Origin: Endozoicomonas sp965232255
GTDB taxonomy: Bacteria > Pseudomonadota > Gammaproteobacteria > Pseudomonadales > Endozoicomonadaceae
Assembly (NCBI GenBank): GCA_965232255.1
Contig: OZ246962.1
Span: forward strand, 2,232,001-2,296,000
Length of the DNA stretch: 64,000 bases
Reading direction: 5' to 3'
The position numbers and the translations under genes are program-made. The notes beneath the pieces are model-generated. The model made no database searches. It saw nothing but the letters and a program-made list of their open reading frames with translations, and was not told where the DNA came from. Numbering within the stretch: position 1 is the stretch's first letter; each line of letters opens with the position of its first letter. Of the stretch, positions 62,899 to 64,000 are shown one piece after another.

Positions 62899-64000
62899 TT
62901 GAGTGACGCACCCCTTAGCGTATTGATTGGTACACTGGTTATTCTTTTGCTGTTCTCCGCGTTTTTCTCCAGCTCTGAGACGGGGATGATGGCTATTAAC
63001 CGCTATCGCCTGCGCCATCAGGCCCGCAAGGGTAACCGCGCGGCGCAAAGAACCAGTGCTTTGCTGGAGCGCCCGGATCGACTGATCGGCGTTATTTTGA
63101 TTGGTAATAATTTTGTCAATATTCTTGCCTCTGCCATAGCGACCATCATTGCCGTGCGCCTGTGGGGCGACCGTGGTATTGCCATTGCTACCTTGGGACT
63201 GACGTTTATTGTCCTTATTTTTGGCGAAGTGACGCCTAAAACCGTGGCGGCCATGTATCCGGAAAAGGTCGCCTTTCCCTCCTCTTTGGTGCTGGTGCCG
63301 CTGCTGAAAATTCTCTATCCAGTGGTGGTGGTGGTGAACTGGATGTGCTCGCTATTGATGTATCCGTTTGGCATTCGACCCGGACAGGAAAGTGAAGATC
63401 AGCTGACCAGTGAAGAGCTACGTACCCTGGTAAATGAGTCTGGCCTGCGGCTGCCCAGCAAACGTCGCGGAATGCTGCTGGGGATTCTTGATCTTGAGAA
63501 GGTGCGGGTAGATGACATCATGGTACCGAGAAATGAGATTTACGGTATCGATATTGAGGATGATATCAAGGACATCATTCACCAGTTAAAAGACTGCCAG
63601 CACACTCGCATGCCGGTTTACCGTGGTGATATCAACAACATTATTGGCATGCTGCATATGCGCAAGATTGCCCGTCTGCTCACGCTGGAGGAGGTCAATA
63701 AGGCAACACTGTTACAAGAAACCGATGAGCCATACTACATTCCGGAATCCACGGCACTGCACACCCAGCTGTTTAACTTTCAGAAAAACCGCGAGCGTAC
63801 TGCCCTGGTGGTGGATGAGTACGGCGATATTATGGGACTGGCGACGCTGGAAGATATTCTGGAAGAGATTGTCGGTGACTTTACCACTGATGTCTCTGAT
63901 AACACCCAGGAGATCACTCCCCAGGGCGATGGCAGTTTTATTATCGACGGTTCTGCCTCCATTCGTGATGTTAATCGAACGTTGGGCTGGCATCTGCCGA
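62899..64000 (+). CDS. HlyC/CorC family transporter (YfjD/CorB type), truncated by the window edge
   Basis: The frame runs open to the right edge; 367 residues are visible. The N-terminal DUF21 (CNNM) membrane domain has SETGMMAINRYRLRH and GNNFVNILASAIATI. Two CBS motifs follow (VDDIMVPRNEIYGIDI and the VVDEYGDIMGLATLEDILEEIVGDF block), then the start of the CorC_HlyC domain. It aligns closely with E. coli YfjD, a CNNM-type protein linked to magnesium or cobalt efflux. The start is a TTG at 62899 with AGAGG upstream, matching the YfjD N-terminus; no ATG is available before residue 35. Confidence 0.88.
   Translation, partial: MSDAPLSVLIGTLVILLLFSAFFSSSETGMMAINRYRLRHQARKGNRAAQRTSALLERPDRLIGVILIGNNFVNILASAIATIIAVRLWGDRGIAIATLGLTFIVLIFGEVTPKTVAAMYPEKVAFPSSLVLVPLLKILYPVVVVVNWMCSLLMYPFGIRPGQESEDQLTSEELRTLVNESGLRLPSKRRGMLLGILDLEKVRVDDIMVPRNEIYGIDIEDDIKDIIHQLKDCQHTRMPVYRGDINNIIGMLHMRKIARLLTLEEVNKATLLQETDEPYYIPESTALHTQLFNFQKNRERTALVVDEYGDIMGLATLEDILEEIVGDFTTDVSDNTQEITPQGDGSFIIDGSASIRDVNRTLGWHLP

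Overview
This window looks like a chromosomal segment of a host-associated marine gammaproteobacterium. The housekeeping genes (alaA, msrB, efpL, xerD, dsbC, a YfjD/CorB-type protein) are gammaproteobacterial in kind. The mixture with predicted host-directed proteins and a very large NRPS recalls Endozoicomonas-like symbionts (Oceanospirillales). That placement is inference from gene content; no search was run.

Layout. 1-7.6 kb is core genome: a DUF3144 protein, alaA, msrB, efpL, recD2, dsbC and a YdfG-like SDR. A tRNA-Arg(CCU) at 7.6 kb opens a variable segment. It holds a gene remnant, three closely spaced hairpins, a PtuA/PtuB (Septu-type) anti-phage pair and an AT-rich solitary HsdR-N-like nuclease. 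An M20 amidohydrolase operon with DUF3100-type membrane proteins follows. 15.8-20.9 kb carries a small secreted protein, a five-gene operon resembling the Vibrio zrg zinc-uptake genes, and xerD. At 21-23.8 kb are an ankyrin-repeat protein and a thiolase.

24.1-40.7 kb is one giant NRPS gene on the minus strand, with architecture acyl-ligase-T-(C-A-T)x4-C. A divergent Sfp/EntD-type phosphopantetheinyl transferase (41.0-41.7 kb) probably activates its carrier domains. The NRPS lacks a thioesterase. Its 3' end shows a frameshift scar within a C-to-A linker, so the assembly line appears to have lost its last module or modules.

42.4-54.4 kb is nutrient acquisition: a dicarboxylate/amino-acid symporter, an EutH-family ethanolamine permease, an M18 aminopeptidase, a POT peptide transporter and a complete Dpp-type peptide ABC transporter.

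54.4-60.5 kb is the most unusual region. It begins with an IS200/IS605-like foldback remnant. Next is a 520-residue disordered protein with eight or more tyrosine motifs resembling host SH2 ligands (YxN, YDxP, EPIY) plus RxxPxxP SH3-like motifs. A second protein nearby shares a 17-residue N-terminal block with it, which suggests a common delivery signal. A coiled-coil protein and a secreted Pro/Tyr-repeat protein complete the cluster. The window closes with betT and the start of a CorB/YfjD-type transporter gene that runs off the right edge.
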